Below are positions 42,636-53,379 of a stretch of 64,000 nucleotides of DNA, piece after piece. Within the stretch, counting starts at the first letter, position 1. The number at the start of each line of letters is the position of its first letter. The notes below the pieces were generated by a model, which was given only the letters and a program-made list of their open reading frames with translations, did no database searches and was not told the DNA's origin. The translations under genes and the position numbers were made by a program. The DNA is from Bathymodiolus brooksi (lineage: Eukaryota; Mollusca; Bivalvia; Mytilida; Modiolidae): contig OY804588.1 of NCBI GenBank assembly GCA_963680875.1, forward strand, positions 76,842,829 to 76,906,828, read 5' to 3'.

Positions 42636-43310
42636 AAGTCATTTAAGGGCCGGTAAATACCTTTGAATTAAACCCCAAGTGAAAAAGAACTTTGCCGTCC
42701 TTTGGCAATTTTTCATGGGATATTTATAGGGTCCCCCAAAAAATAATTCCAAGAAATATCAAAGTTGATATTTGACACCCTGCTGTGAATTTGAGGTGCA
42801 GAATCCCATCCAGGCACGTATGTCAGTTAAAGGCCCGGGCAATAGCTTTGATTTAAACCCCAAGTGAGAAAGAACTTTGCCGTTCTTTGGCAATTTTTCA
42901 TCGGCTATTTATAGGGTCCCCCCAAATCCAAATATCCAAGTTGATATTTGACACCCTGATATGGGCTTAAGGTGCAGTATCCCATCCAGGCACTTAAGTC
43001 AGTTAAAGACCCGTGCAATACCTTTGATGTAAACCCCAAGTGAGAAAGAACTTTTCCGTCCTTTGGGAATTTTTCATGGGATATTTATAGGGTCCTCCCC
43101 CCGAAAAAAATCCATATATCAAAATTAATATTTGACACCCTGCTGTGGGCTTGAAGTGCAGAATCCCACCCAGGCACTTATGTCAGTTAAAGGTCCGGTC
43201 AATACCTTTGATGTAAACCCCAAGTGAGAAAGAACTTTGCAGTCCTTTGGCAATTTTTAATGGGATATTTATAGGGTCCCCCAACAAATCCAAATATCAA
43301 AGTTGATATA
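42636..43310 (+). repeat. ~180-bp tandem repeat, about 3.7 copies
   Basis: The landmark AACCCCAAGTGA lies at about 42671, 42855, 43032 and 43215 (periods 184, 177 and 183 bp). Each unit also contains AAAGAACTTTGCCGTCC, TTTATAGGGTCC, TGATATTTGACACCCTG and GCAGAATCCCA. Copies differ by a few substitutions and small indels. No reading frame is conserved. Confidence 0.9.
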
Positions 43311-43317
43311 AATGTAT

Positions 43318-43365
43318 GAGTGTCTGTATGAGATTCCGCACCTTAGGTCCACAATAGGGTGTCCA
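43318..43365 (-). repeat. Inverted fragment of the 180-bp unit
   Basis: Directly after the last direct copy, the stretch containing GATTCCGCACCTTAGG and ATAGGGTGTCC is the reverse complement of the GACACCCTG...GTGCAGAATC part of the unit, so the tandem array ends with a flipped piece. Confidence 0.7.
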
Positions 43366-43386
43366 ATGGCAACTTTGTTTTGTGGA

Positions 43387-43400
43387 GGGGGGGGGGGGGG
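43387..43400 (+). repeat. Homopolymer G14 tract
   Basis: Fourteen consecutive G between the inverted 180-bp fragment and the right inverted-repeat arm. It is likely length-variable and prone to sequencing error. Confidence 0.9.
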
Positions 43401-43584
43401 TCCAGAAAAATTTCCTGTATGATCAGATGTCGATTCAATGTGTTGAATGTGCATTTACAGTAATATATTTATTATTGGTCGCTAGAAATCTTTACAAGTA
43501 CATTTTGCTCTTATTTATTTTTTTGACTTTGAGACATATCGCCTTATTGGTCGCTAGCTTAGTGGTCGCTAGCTTGAGCCTGTG

Positions 43585-45110
43585 GGATGAACATGTTATT
43601 TTGTAGGAATGTGTCATATTTGACTCTCTTAAAAAGTTTGTTTTTGTTCATCGGAAATCTAAGATGGCCACCGCTGCAGGACAAATAAAAAAAAGTAATT
43701 CATCTAAGAAAATAGATATTTGTTTGAACCCAAATTGAACATGAGTAATCGTTGGATGGTCCCTTAAAACTTGTCTTTTTTCTCTGACAATCAGAAATCC
43801 AAGCTGATCATGAGGACAAATTTAACATAGGACCCTACAGGAAAAACATTTCATAATTATTCCTATCTGAAACAGTTGAAGCATTTGTAAGCAAATTTGG
43901 CTGGAATGTGCATTGGGTGGTTTTTTTACAAAATATCTGGTTATTCTTTTTGTGGATCTGAAATCCAAGTTAGCAGACAACACATGCTTTGGGGGCCTCA
44001 GTTTTACTCTTGTTTATCCAATGTAATTTGGATTCTTAAAATAGTCGAGACAAATGAGTCTTGTTTTATTTTCTTATTTTTCTATAGTTAGGTTGTTAGT
44101 GAATGGTGAATATTTATACACATTCGAACATACATACAATACAAAAGATGTACAAACAATGTTAATTTTTATAAGCATACAGTGTCCTCAATTCTAGATA
44201 ATGAGGTGCATTATAAAGAATGTTAATCGGATTTAAAGGACTTTTTAATTGATCAATAATGGTAAAGTTTTATAATATTGTTTTACTTTATTAAAATGGT
44301 GTTTATATATCTATTTTAAAATGAATCATTTAGAAGAAATGATACTCCTAATCAATAGTATTAATGCAGACCCTTCCCTCAGTCAACTTACTTTATCATT
44401 AAATACAATATTTTCATATGGCAAAGAATACGGGGATTGAACGTAGCAAGAAAAAGGGGGGTTTCTTGCATATTTGGCCTTTCAATCTATTTGCACATTT
44501 GATTAAATGAAATTCAACACTTTGCCACGCATTTTTCATGAAGAATATGATATCCCCTATCCGCCGGTTCCTTCATTACTTGCATTGAACATCGTTATGC
44601 CGTTGTTCTGTTCGGTTTTAGTGGTCACGATGCTACTGTCTCTTTAATGTGATCACGTGACATCTATGATTGATTCCTGATATTATTTTTTTTTCATTTT
44701 GCGTAGATCACACATAATTTTATTGGTTTATGGCTTAAATGAGTAAAATTAATGCATTTTCGCGTGTATTGAGCCAAAAAGTAAAAACATGTTTTTGTTT
44801 ATGGATTTCCAATTGATGAACAACCTTAACATGGCTGCGTGGGTCACCGACGATGACGTGGGTTGTAATTGGCCTACATATAGAAGCTTCAGAGAATATC
44901 AACATGTGAAATGTTTACGACAAACAACGGAGTCCGGGTGAGGACAATAGTTCAGGTAACCATCTGTGTTAATTGAATTAAACGAAGTTCACAAAGAGAT
45001 GTCATTGCAGCCATTTTGTTTTCCTAAGACGATTTATAAATTAGATCACATGATCATATATTGCCAAACGAGATGCAATAAGCAATATTATGCTATTATG
45101 ATCATTCAAA
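43585..45110. other. Non-coding stretch with a decayed repeat
   Basis: No gene is supported. Around 43650, 43790 and 43955 a short motif close to CAGAAATCCAAG recurs about every 140-165 bp, suggesting an old, diverged tandem or dispersed repeat. The rest is AT-rich and featureless apart from the weak promoter-like cluster near 44854. Confidence 0.4.
44854..44955 (+). promoter_or_regulatory. Weak promoter-like cluster and possible non-coding first exon
   Basis: TGACGTG (CRE-like, 44854), an inverted CCAAT (ATTGG, 44868) and CATATAG (TATA-like, 44877) occur in order. They are followed by a GC-richer stretch ending at TTCAG|GTAAC, a possible splice donor at 44955/44956. No downstream exon can be identified, and the 36-bp minisatellite begins 230 bp further on. 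Motif co-occurrence may be chance. Confidence 0.2.
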
Positions 45111-45111
45111 T

Positions 45112-45181
45112 ACAGTTGAATCTGGTTATGTCAAACTAGGTTAACTCGAAATTTCGGTTAAGTCGAAATTGTTATAATGAG
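45112..45181 (+). mobile_element. Possible pogo/Tigger-like terminal fragment
   Basis: CAGTTGAATCTGGTTATGTC followed by repeated GGTTAA(C/G)TCGAAAT-type words resembles termini of some pogo/Tigger DNA transposons, which start CAGT and carry short internal repeats. The other terminus is not seen. It abuts the start of the 36-bp minisatellite. Confidence 0.25.
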
Positions 45182-45185
45182 TCCA

Positions 45186-48100
45186 GTACTCTGAAATGAT
45201 GCAATATCCGATAACCACTGAATACTCTGAAATGATTCAATATCCGATAACCACTCAATACTCTGAAATGATACAAAATCCGAGAGCCACTAAATACTCT
45301 GAAATTGTGCAATATCCGATAACCACTCGATACTCTGAAATGATTCAATATCTAATAACCACTCAATGCTCTGAAATGATTCAATATCCAATAACCACTC
45401 AATACTCTGAAATGATTCAATATCTGATAACCACACAATGCTCAGAAATGATGCACTATCCAATAACCACTCAATATTCTGAAATTATGCAATATCCGAT
45501 AACCACTCAATACTCTGAAATGATGCAATAACCGATAACCACTAAATACTCTGAAATTGTGCAATATCCGATAACCACTTGATACTCTGAAATGATTCAA
45601 TATCCGATAACCACTCAATATTCTGAAATAATTCAATATCCGATAACCACCCAATACTCTGAAATGATGCAATATCCAATAACCACCAAATAGTCTGAAA
45701 TGATTCAATATCTGATAATCACTTAATACTCGGAAATGTTTCAACTTCCGATAACCACTCAATACTTTGAAATGATGCAATATCCGATAAACACTAATCA
45801 CTCTGAAATGGTGCAATATCCGAAAACCAGTCGACACTTTGAAAAGATTCAAGATCCGATAACCACTCAATACTCTGAAATGATTCAATATCTGATAACC
45901 ACTCAATATTCTGAAATGACTCAATATCAAATAACCATTCAATACTCTGAAATAATTCAATATCCGATAACCAACCAATACTCTGAAATGATTCAATATC
46001 CGATAACCACTCAATACTCTGAAATGATGCATATCCGATAACCACCAACTACTCTGAAATGATGCAATATCCAATAACCACTCGGTATTGTGAAATAATG
46101 CAATATTCGATAACCGCTCGATATTCTGAAATGCTGCAATATCTGATCACCAATCAATATTCTGAGATGATGCAATATCCAATAACCACTCAATATACTG
46201 AAATGATGTAATATCCGATAACCACTCAATACTCTGTAATGATGCAATATCTGATAACCAATCAATATTCTGAGAATGATGCAATATCCAATAACCACTT
46301 GATACACTGTAATGTTGCAATATCTGATCACCAATCAATACTCTTAAATGATGAAATATCCGATAATCACCAAATACTCTGAAATGATGCAATATCCCAT
46401 AGCCACTCGATACCCTGAAATAATGCAATATCCGATAACCACTCAATATTCTGAAATGATGCAATATCCAATAGCCACTCGATATTCTGAAATAATGCAA
46501 TATTCGATAACCACTCGATATTTTCTTTAATGATGCAATATCTGATCACCAATCAATATTCTGAGACGATGCAATATCCAATAACCACTCAATACTCTGA
46601 AATGATGCAATATCCGATAGCCACTCAATACTCTGATACGATGGAATATCTGATAACCACTCAATATTCTGAAATAATGCAATATCCGATAACCACTCTA
46701 TATTTTGAAATGATGCAATATCCGATAACCACTCAATATTCTGAAATGATACAATATCCGATAAATATTCAATACTCTGAAATGATGCAATATCCGATAA
46801 CCGCTCAATATTCTGAAATGATGCAATATCCAATAACCACTCAATATTTTGAAATGATGCAATATCCAATAGCCACTCAATATTCTGAAATAATGCAATA
46901 TCCAATAGGCGCTCGATATTCTGAAATGATGCAATATCCAATAGCCACTCGATATTCTGAAATAATGCGATATTCAATAACCGCTCGATATTCTGAAATG
47001 ATGCAATATCTGATCACCAATCAATATTCTGAAATGATGCAATATCCGATAACCCATCAATACTCTGAAATTATGAAATATCCGATAACTGCTCAATACT
47101 CTGAAATGATACAATATTCGATAACCATTCAATACTCTGAAATGATGTAATATCCGATAGCCACTCGATACTCTGAAATAATGTAATATCCGATAATCAC
47201 TCAATATTCTGAAATGATACAATATTCGATAACCACTCAATATTCTGAAATGATGCAATATCCGATAGTCACTCAATATTCTAAAGTGATGCAATATCCG
47301 ATAACCACTCAATATTCTAAAATGATGCAATATCCAATAACCACTCGATATTCTGAAATGATTCAATATCCAATAGCCACTCGATATTCTGAAATAATGC
47401 AATATCCAATAGGGCCACTCGATATTCTGAAATAATGCAATATCCAATAGGCACTCGATATTCTGAAATGATGCAATATCCAATAGCCACTCGATATTCT
47501 GAAATAATGCAATATTCGATAACCACACAAAATTCTGAAATGATGCAATATCCGGTAACCACTCGATACTCTGTAATGATGCAATATCTCATCACCAATC
47601 AATATTCTGAGGAGATGCCATATCCAATAACCACTCAATATATTGGATGCAATATCAGATAGCCACTTGATACTCTGAAATAATGCGATACTTGATAACC
47701 GCTCGATATTCTTAAATGATGCAATGTCTGATCAACAATAAATATTCTGAAATGATGCAATATCCGATAACCAATCAATATTCTGAAATAATTCAATATC
47801 TGATAACCACTCGATATTTTGAAATGATGCAATATCCAATAGCCACTCAATATTCTGAAATAATGCAATATCCAATAGCCACTCGATATTCTGAAATAAT
47901 GGGATATTCGATAACCGCTCGATATTCTGAAATGATGGATTGATGCAATATCTGATCACCAATCAATATTCTGAAATGATGCAATATCCGATAACCCATC
48001 AATACTCTGAAATTATGAAATATCCGATAACTGCTCAATACTCTGAAATGATGCAATATCCGATAACCACCAACTACTCTGAAATGATGCAATATCCAAT

Positions 48101-51100
48101 AGCCACTCGGTATTGTGAAATAATGCAATATTCGATAACCGCTCGATATTCTGAAATGCTGCAATATTCGATAACCTCTAGATGCTCTGTAATAATGCAA
48201 TATCTGATCACCAATCAATATTCTGAGATGATGCAATATCCAATAACCACTCAATATACTGAAATGATGTAATATCCGATAACCACTCAATACTCTGTAA
48301 TGATGCAATATCTGATAACCAATCAATATTCTGAGAATGATGCAATATCCATTAACCACTTGATACACTGTAATGTTGCAATATCTGATCACCAATCAAT
48401 ACTCTTAAATGATGAATTATCCGATAATCACCAAATACTCTGAAATGATGCAATATCCGATAGCCACTCGATACCCTGAAATAATGCAATATCCGATAAC
48501 CACTCAATATTCTGAAATGATGCAATATCCAATAGCCACTCGATATTCTGAAATAATGCAATATTCGATAACCACTCGATATTTTCTTTAATGATGCAAT
48601 ATCTGATCACCAATCAATATTCTGAGACGATGCAATATCCAATAACCACTCAATACTCTGAAATGATGCAATATCCGATAGCCACTCAATACTCTGATAC
48701 GATGCAATATCTAATAACCACTCAATATTCTGAAATAATGCAATATCCGATAACCACTCTATATTTTGAAATGATTCAATATCCGATAACCACTCAATAT
48801 TCTGAAATGATACAATATCCGATAAATATTCAATACTCTGAAATGATGCAATATCCAATAACCGCTCAATATTCTGAAATGATGCAATATCCGATAACCA
48901 CTCGATATTTTGAAATGATGCAATATCCAATAGCCACTCAATATTCTGAAATAATGCAATATCCAATAGGCGTTCGATATTCTGAAATGATGCAATATCC
49001 AATAGCCACTCGATATTCTGAAATAATGCGATATTCGATAACCGCTCGATATTCTGAAATGATGGATTGATGCAATATCTGATCACCAATCAATATTCTG
49101 AAATGATGCAATATCCGATAACCCATCAATACTCTGAAATTATGAAATATCCGATAACTGTTCAATAGTCTGAAATGATACAATATTCGATAACCATTCA
49201 ATACTCTGAAATGATGTAATATCTGATAGCCACTCGATACTCTGAAATAATGTAATATCCGATAATCACTCAATATTCTGAAATGATACAATATTCGATA
49301 ACCACTCAATATTCTGAAATGATGCAATATCCGATAGTCACTCAATATTCTAAAGTGATGCAATATCCGATAACCACTCAATATTCTAAAATGATGCAAT
49401 ATCCAATAACCACTCGATATTCTGAAATGATTCAATATCCAATAGCCACTCGATATTCTGAAATAATGCAATATCCAATAGGGCCACTCGATATTCTGAA
49501 ATAATGCAATATCCAATAGGCACTCGATATTCTGAAATGATGCAATATCCAATAGCCACTCGATATTCTGAAATAATGCAATATTCGATAACCACTCAAT
49601 ATTCTGAAATGATGCAATATCCGGTAACCACTCGATACTCTGTAATGATGCAATATCTCATCACCAATCAATATTCTGAGGAGATGCCATATCCAATAAC
49701 CACTCAATATATTGGATGCAATATCCGATAGCCACTCGATACTCTGAAATAATGCGATACTTGATAACCGCTCGATATTCTGAAATGATGCAATGTCTGA
49801 TCACCAATAAATATTCTGAAATGATGCAATATCCGATAACCAATCAATATTCTGAAATAATTCAATATCTGATAACCATTTAATATTCTGAAATGATGCA
49901 ATATCCAATAACCACTCAATATTCTGAAATAATTCAATATCTGATAACCACTCAATACTCTGAAATGATGCAATATCCGATAACCACCAACTACTCTGAA
50001 ATGATGCAATATCCAATAGCCACTCGGTATTGTGAAATAATGCAATATTCGATAACCGCTCGATATTCTGAAATGCTGCAATATCCGATAACCTCTAGAT
50101 GCTCTGTAATGATGCAATATCTGATCACCAATCAATATTCTGGGATGATGCAATATCCAATAACCACTCAATATACTGAAATGATGCAATATCCGATAAC
50201 CACTCAATACTCTGTAATGATGCAATATGTGATAACCAATCAATATTCTGAGAATGATGCAATATCCAATAACCACTTGATACACTGTAATGTTGCAATA
50301 TCTGATCACCAATCAATACTCTTAAATGATGAAATATCCGATAATCACCAAATACTCTGAAATGATGCAATATCCGATAGCCACTCGATACCCTGAAATA
50401 ATGCAATATCCGATAACCACTCGATATTTTCTTTAATGATGCAATATCTGATCACCAATCAATATTCTGAGACGATGCAATATCCAATAACCTCTCAATA
50501 CTCTGAAATGATGCAATATCCGATAGCCACTCAATACTCTGATATGATGCAATATCTGATAACCACTCAATATTCTGAAATAATGCAATATCCGATAACC
50601 ACTCTATATTTTGAAATGATGCAATATCCGATAACCACTCAATATTCTGAAATGATACAATATCCGATAAATATTCAATACTCTGAAATGATGCAATATC
50701 CGATAACCGCTCAATATTCTGAAATGATGCAATATCCGATAACCACTCAATATTTTGAAAGATGCAATATCCAATAGCCACTCAATATTCTGAAATAATG
50801 CAATATCCAATAGGCGCTCGATATTCTGAAATGATGCAATATCCAATAGCCACTCGATATTCTGAAATAATGCGATATTCGATAACCGCTCGATATTCTG
50901 AAATGATGCAATATCTGATCACCAATCAATATTCTGAAATGATGGAATATCCAATAACCCATCAATACTCTGAAATTATGAAATATCCGATAACTGCTCA
51001 ATACTCTGAAATGATACAATATTCGATAACCATTCAATACTCTGAAATGATGTAATATCCGATAGCCACTCGATACTCTGAAATAATGTAATATCCGATA

Positions 51101-52352
51101 ATCACTCAATATTCTGAAATGATACAATATTCGATAACCACTCAATATTCTGAAATGATGCAATATCCGATAGTCACTCAATATTCTAAAGTGATGCAAT
51201 ATCCGATAACCACTCAATATTCTAAAATGATGCAATATCCAATAACCACTCGATATTCTGAAATGATTAAATATCCAATAGCCACTCGATATTCTGAAAT
51301 AATGCAATATCCAATAGGGCCACTCGATATTCTGAAATAATGCAATATTCAATAGGCACTCGATATTCTGAAATGATGCAATATCCAATAGCCACTCGAT
51401 ATTCTGAAATAATGCAATATTCGATAACCACTCAATATTCTGAATTGATGCAATATCCGGTAACCACTCGATACTCTGTAATGATGCAATATCTCATTAC
51501 CAATCAATATTCTGAGGAGATGCCATATCCAATAACCACTCAATATATTGGATGCAATATCCGATAGCCACTCGATACTCTGAAATAATGCGATATTTGA
51601 TAACCGCTCGATATTCTGAAATGATGCAATGTCTGATCACCAATAAATATTCTGAAATGATGCAATATCCGATAACCAATAAATATTCTGAAATAATTCA
51701 ATATCTGATAACCATTTAATATTCTGAAATGATGCAATATCCAATAACCACTCAATATTCTGAAATAATTAAATATCTGATAACCATTTAATATTCTGAA
51801 ATGATGCAATATCCAATAACCACACAATACTCTGAAATGATTCAATATCCGATAACCACTCAATACTCTGATACGATGCAATATCCTATAACCAACAACT
51901 ACTCTGAAATGATGCATTATCTGATAGCCACTCGATACTCTGAAATAATGCAATATCTGATAACCACTCAATATTCTGAAATGATGCAATATGCAATAAC
52001 CACTCAATACTCTGAAATGATGCAATATTCGATAACCACTCGATACTCTGAAATGATGTAATATCTAATAACCACTCAATATACTGAAATGGTTCACTAT
52101 CCAATAACCATTCAATACTCTGAAATGATGCAATATCTGATAACCACTCAATACTCTGAAAAGATGCAATTTCCAATAGCCACTTAATATTCTGAAATGA
52201 TGCAATATCTGATAACTACTCAATACTCTGAAATGATGCAATATCCAATAACCACTCAATATTCTGAAATGATGCAATATCTGATAACCACTCAATGCTC
52301 TGAAATGATGCAATATCCAATAGCCACTCAATGCTCTGAAATTATGCAATTC
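45186..52352. repeat. 36-bp minisatellite field, about 200 units
   Basis: The unit is roughly CTGAAATGATGCAATATCCG followed by ATAACCACTCAATACT (36 bp; successive landmarks at 45191 and 45227). Variation is concentrated at a few positions (A/G in CCRATA, CTC/TTC, GATG/GATT/AATG). As 36 is a multiple of three, each frame reads as a 12-residue repeat on both strands, for example MMQYPITTQYSE forward and HHFRILSGYWIL in reverse. Open frames of up to ~206 codons forward (46530-47150) and ~213 codons reverse (50747-51388) overlap each other. They are broken repeatedly by stops from single substitutions (GATGTAATATC) and by 1-2-bp indels. I treat it as non-coding satellite DNA rather than a repeat protein. 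Confidence 0.95.
46120..52060. repeat. ~1.8-2.1-kb higher-order repeat of the 36-bp unit, three copies
   Basis: The private landmark CAATATTCTGAGACGATGC recurs after 46530, 48591 and 50436 (shifts 2061 and 1845 bp). A second landmark, CAATATATTGGATGCAATATC, recurs near 47640, 49709 and 51545 (shifts 2069 and 1836 bp). CCTCTAGATGCTCTGTAAT occurs near 48172 and 50091 only; the first copy lacks the two units that carry it. The flanks 45186-46120 and 52060-52352 lack this order. Confidence 0.85.
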
Positions 52353-52842
52353 CAGTGTTTAGGCTTCCCGATCCTTACCCAAGATCGGTGTTTCACAGGT
52401 TTGTTCAATATACATAGCTCTCCGAGCTGTCCTCCCCAATACTTTCAGTTGCCAAAATATAAAATTGTTGAAAATGACAATAAACACACATAAACATTTT
52501 TATTTCTAAACTCTTTTCAATAATTCATCTTTTTCTTTGATATTTGTGATGCTGTAATTTTTTTTAATTTCATTTCTGTTTCATCTCGTGCATGATGAAT
52601 CCGCAAGAAAAAGAAATGAAAATAAATAGCCTCCAATAGAAGACATCAAATGACAATACAATGGCGAACCCCGGAAGTTAGATATTGTGATAATCAACGC
52701 GCATGACCCATTATCTTTCATTTCGCTACCATGCAGATATAGCAATTCGGGTAAGGATTAGGGTTCTTGTTAGGGTTAGGGTCCGATAAAGTAGAAGTAC
52801 TCCGAAATCTTACATGAAACAAGCACCTTTGTATATTGTCAT
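52353..52842. other. Intergenic, with short telomere-like repeats
   Basis: No gene is supported. TTAGGG occurs three times within 52758-52782 (one separated copy, then two adjacent), matching the canonical metazoan telomere unit in orientation toward the right. It is too short to call a true interstitial telomere. Confidence 0.5.
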
Positions 52843-52935
52843 GATTGATTGACTGATTGATTGATTGATTGATTGATTGATTCTTTGATTGATTTATGGT
52901 GTTTAACGCCAAGCTTAGCAGCTTCTACTGAACTT
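52843..52935 (+). repeat. (TTGA)n-ended dispersed repeat, partial
   Basis: About ten TTGA units with one C variant run into TTTATGGTGTTTAACGCC and AAGCTTAGCAG. A related copy lies inverted at 61149-61206, with the same order of (TTGA)n, GTGTTTAATGCC and TTTAGCAATATT. Dispersed repeats of this form are common in bivalve genomes, from memory. The short minus-strand frame over it is a low-complexity artefact. Confidence 0.6.
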
Positions 52936-53009
52936 ATGCTCATCAACATCGCACGCAAATACCAACCAATGGTATTACAGATTCCATTTTGTGTGTCTGC
53001 TGGGAAGAG

Positions 53010-53345
53010 TAGTTATATAAACTGTTCAGATTATATAGGAAGAGTATTCACATAAACTGTTCTGATTATAAAGGAAGAGTATTCACATAAACTGTTCAGA
53101 TTATATAGGATGGGTATTCACATAAACTGTTCTGATTATATAGGAAGAGTATTCACATAAACTGTTCTGATTATAAAGGAAGAGTATTCACATAAACTGT
53201 TCAGATTATATAGGATGGGTATTCACATACACTGTTCTGATTACATAGGAAGAGTATTCACATAAACTGTTCTGATTATATAGGAAGAGTATTCACCTAA
53301 ACTGTTCTGATTATATAAGAGGAGTATTCACAAAAACTGTTTCCG
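53010..53345 (+). repeat. 35-bp minisatellite, about 9-10 copies
   Basis: Unit of 35 bp containing AACTGTTCAGATTATATAGG and AAGAGTATTCACAT, with TCTGATTATA as a variant. Successive AGAGTATTCA at 53041 and 53076 give the period. The array stops about 35 bp downstream of the stop codon of the minus-strand TRIM-like gene, so it probably lies in its 3' untranslated region. Confidence 0.93.
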
Positions 53346-53379
53346 ATTATATCTGGATTATTTTTTCTTATAAGTCTTC

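Larger units (their letters stand above)
41674..43582. mobile_element. ~1.9-kb element with long terminal inverted repeats
   Basis: The left arm (41674-41872) and right arm (43410-43582) are inverted copies of each other. Both carry CAGGCTCAAGCTAGCGACC at the outer edge, AAGAGCAAAATGTACTTG in the middle and ATTGAATCGACATCTG at the inner edge. The left arm has about 16 extra bases near its outer end, from an internal repeat of the GCTAGCGACCA motif. TGGGAT occurs just outside both arms, two bases further out on the left, suggesting a 6-bp target duplication. No transposase frame lies inside; the interior holds the solo cassette and a ~180-bp tandem repeat. It looks like a non-autonomous DNA transposon or a product of inverted duplication; the superfamily is unknown. 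Confidence 0.7.

Noticed and set aside
41713..43606. Two similar frames (sharing MSIQ-VECA and LYKYILLLFIF) as a duplicated membrane-protein gene
   Set aside because: They are the two inverted-repeat arms of the same element read outward; the frames stop at the arm ends.
45442..52176. Overlapping long frames on both strands of the 36-bp array as a repeat-protein gene
   Set aside because: Several frames are open at once on both strands, simply because 36 is divisible by three. Stops and frameshifting indels interrupt each one and there is no start context or domain.
52718..52912. Gln/Ser/Asn-rich frame
   Set aside because: It is the (TTGA)n microsatellite read on the minus strand.
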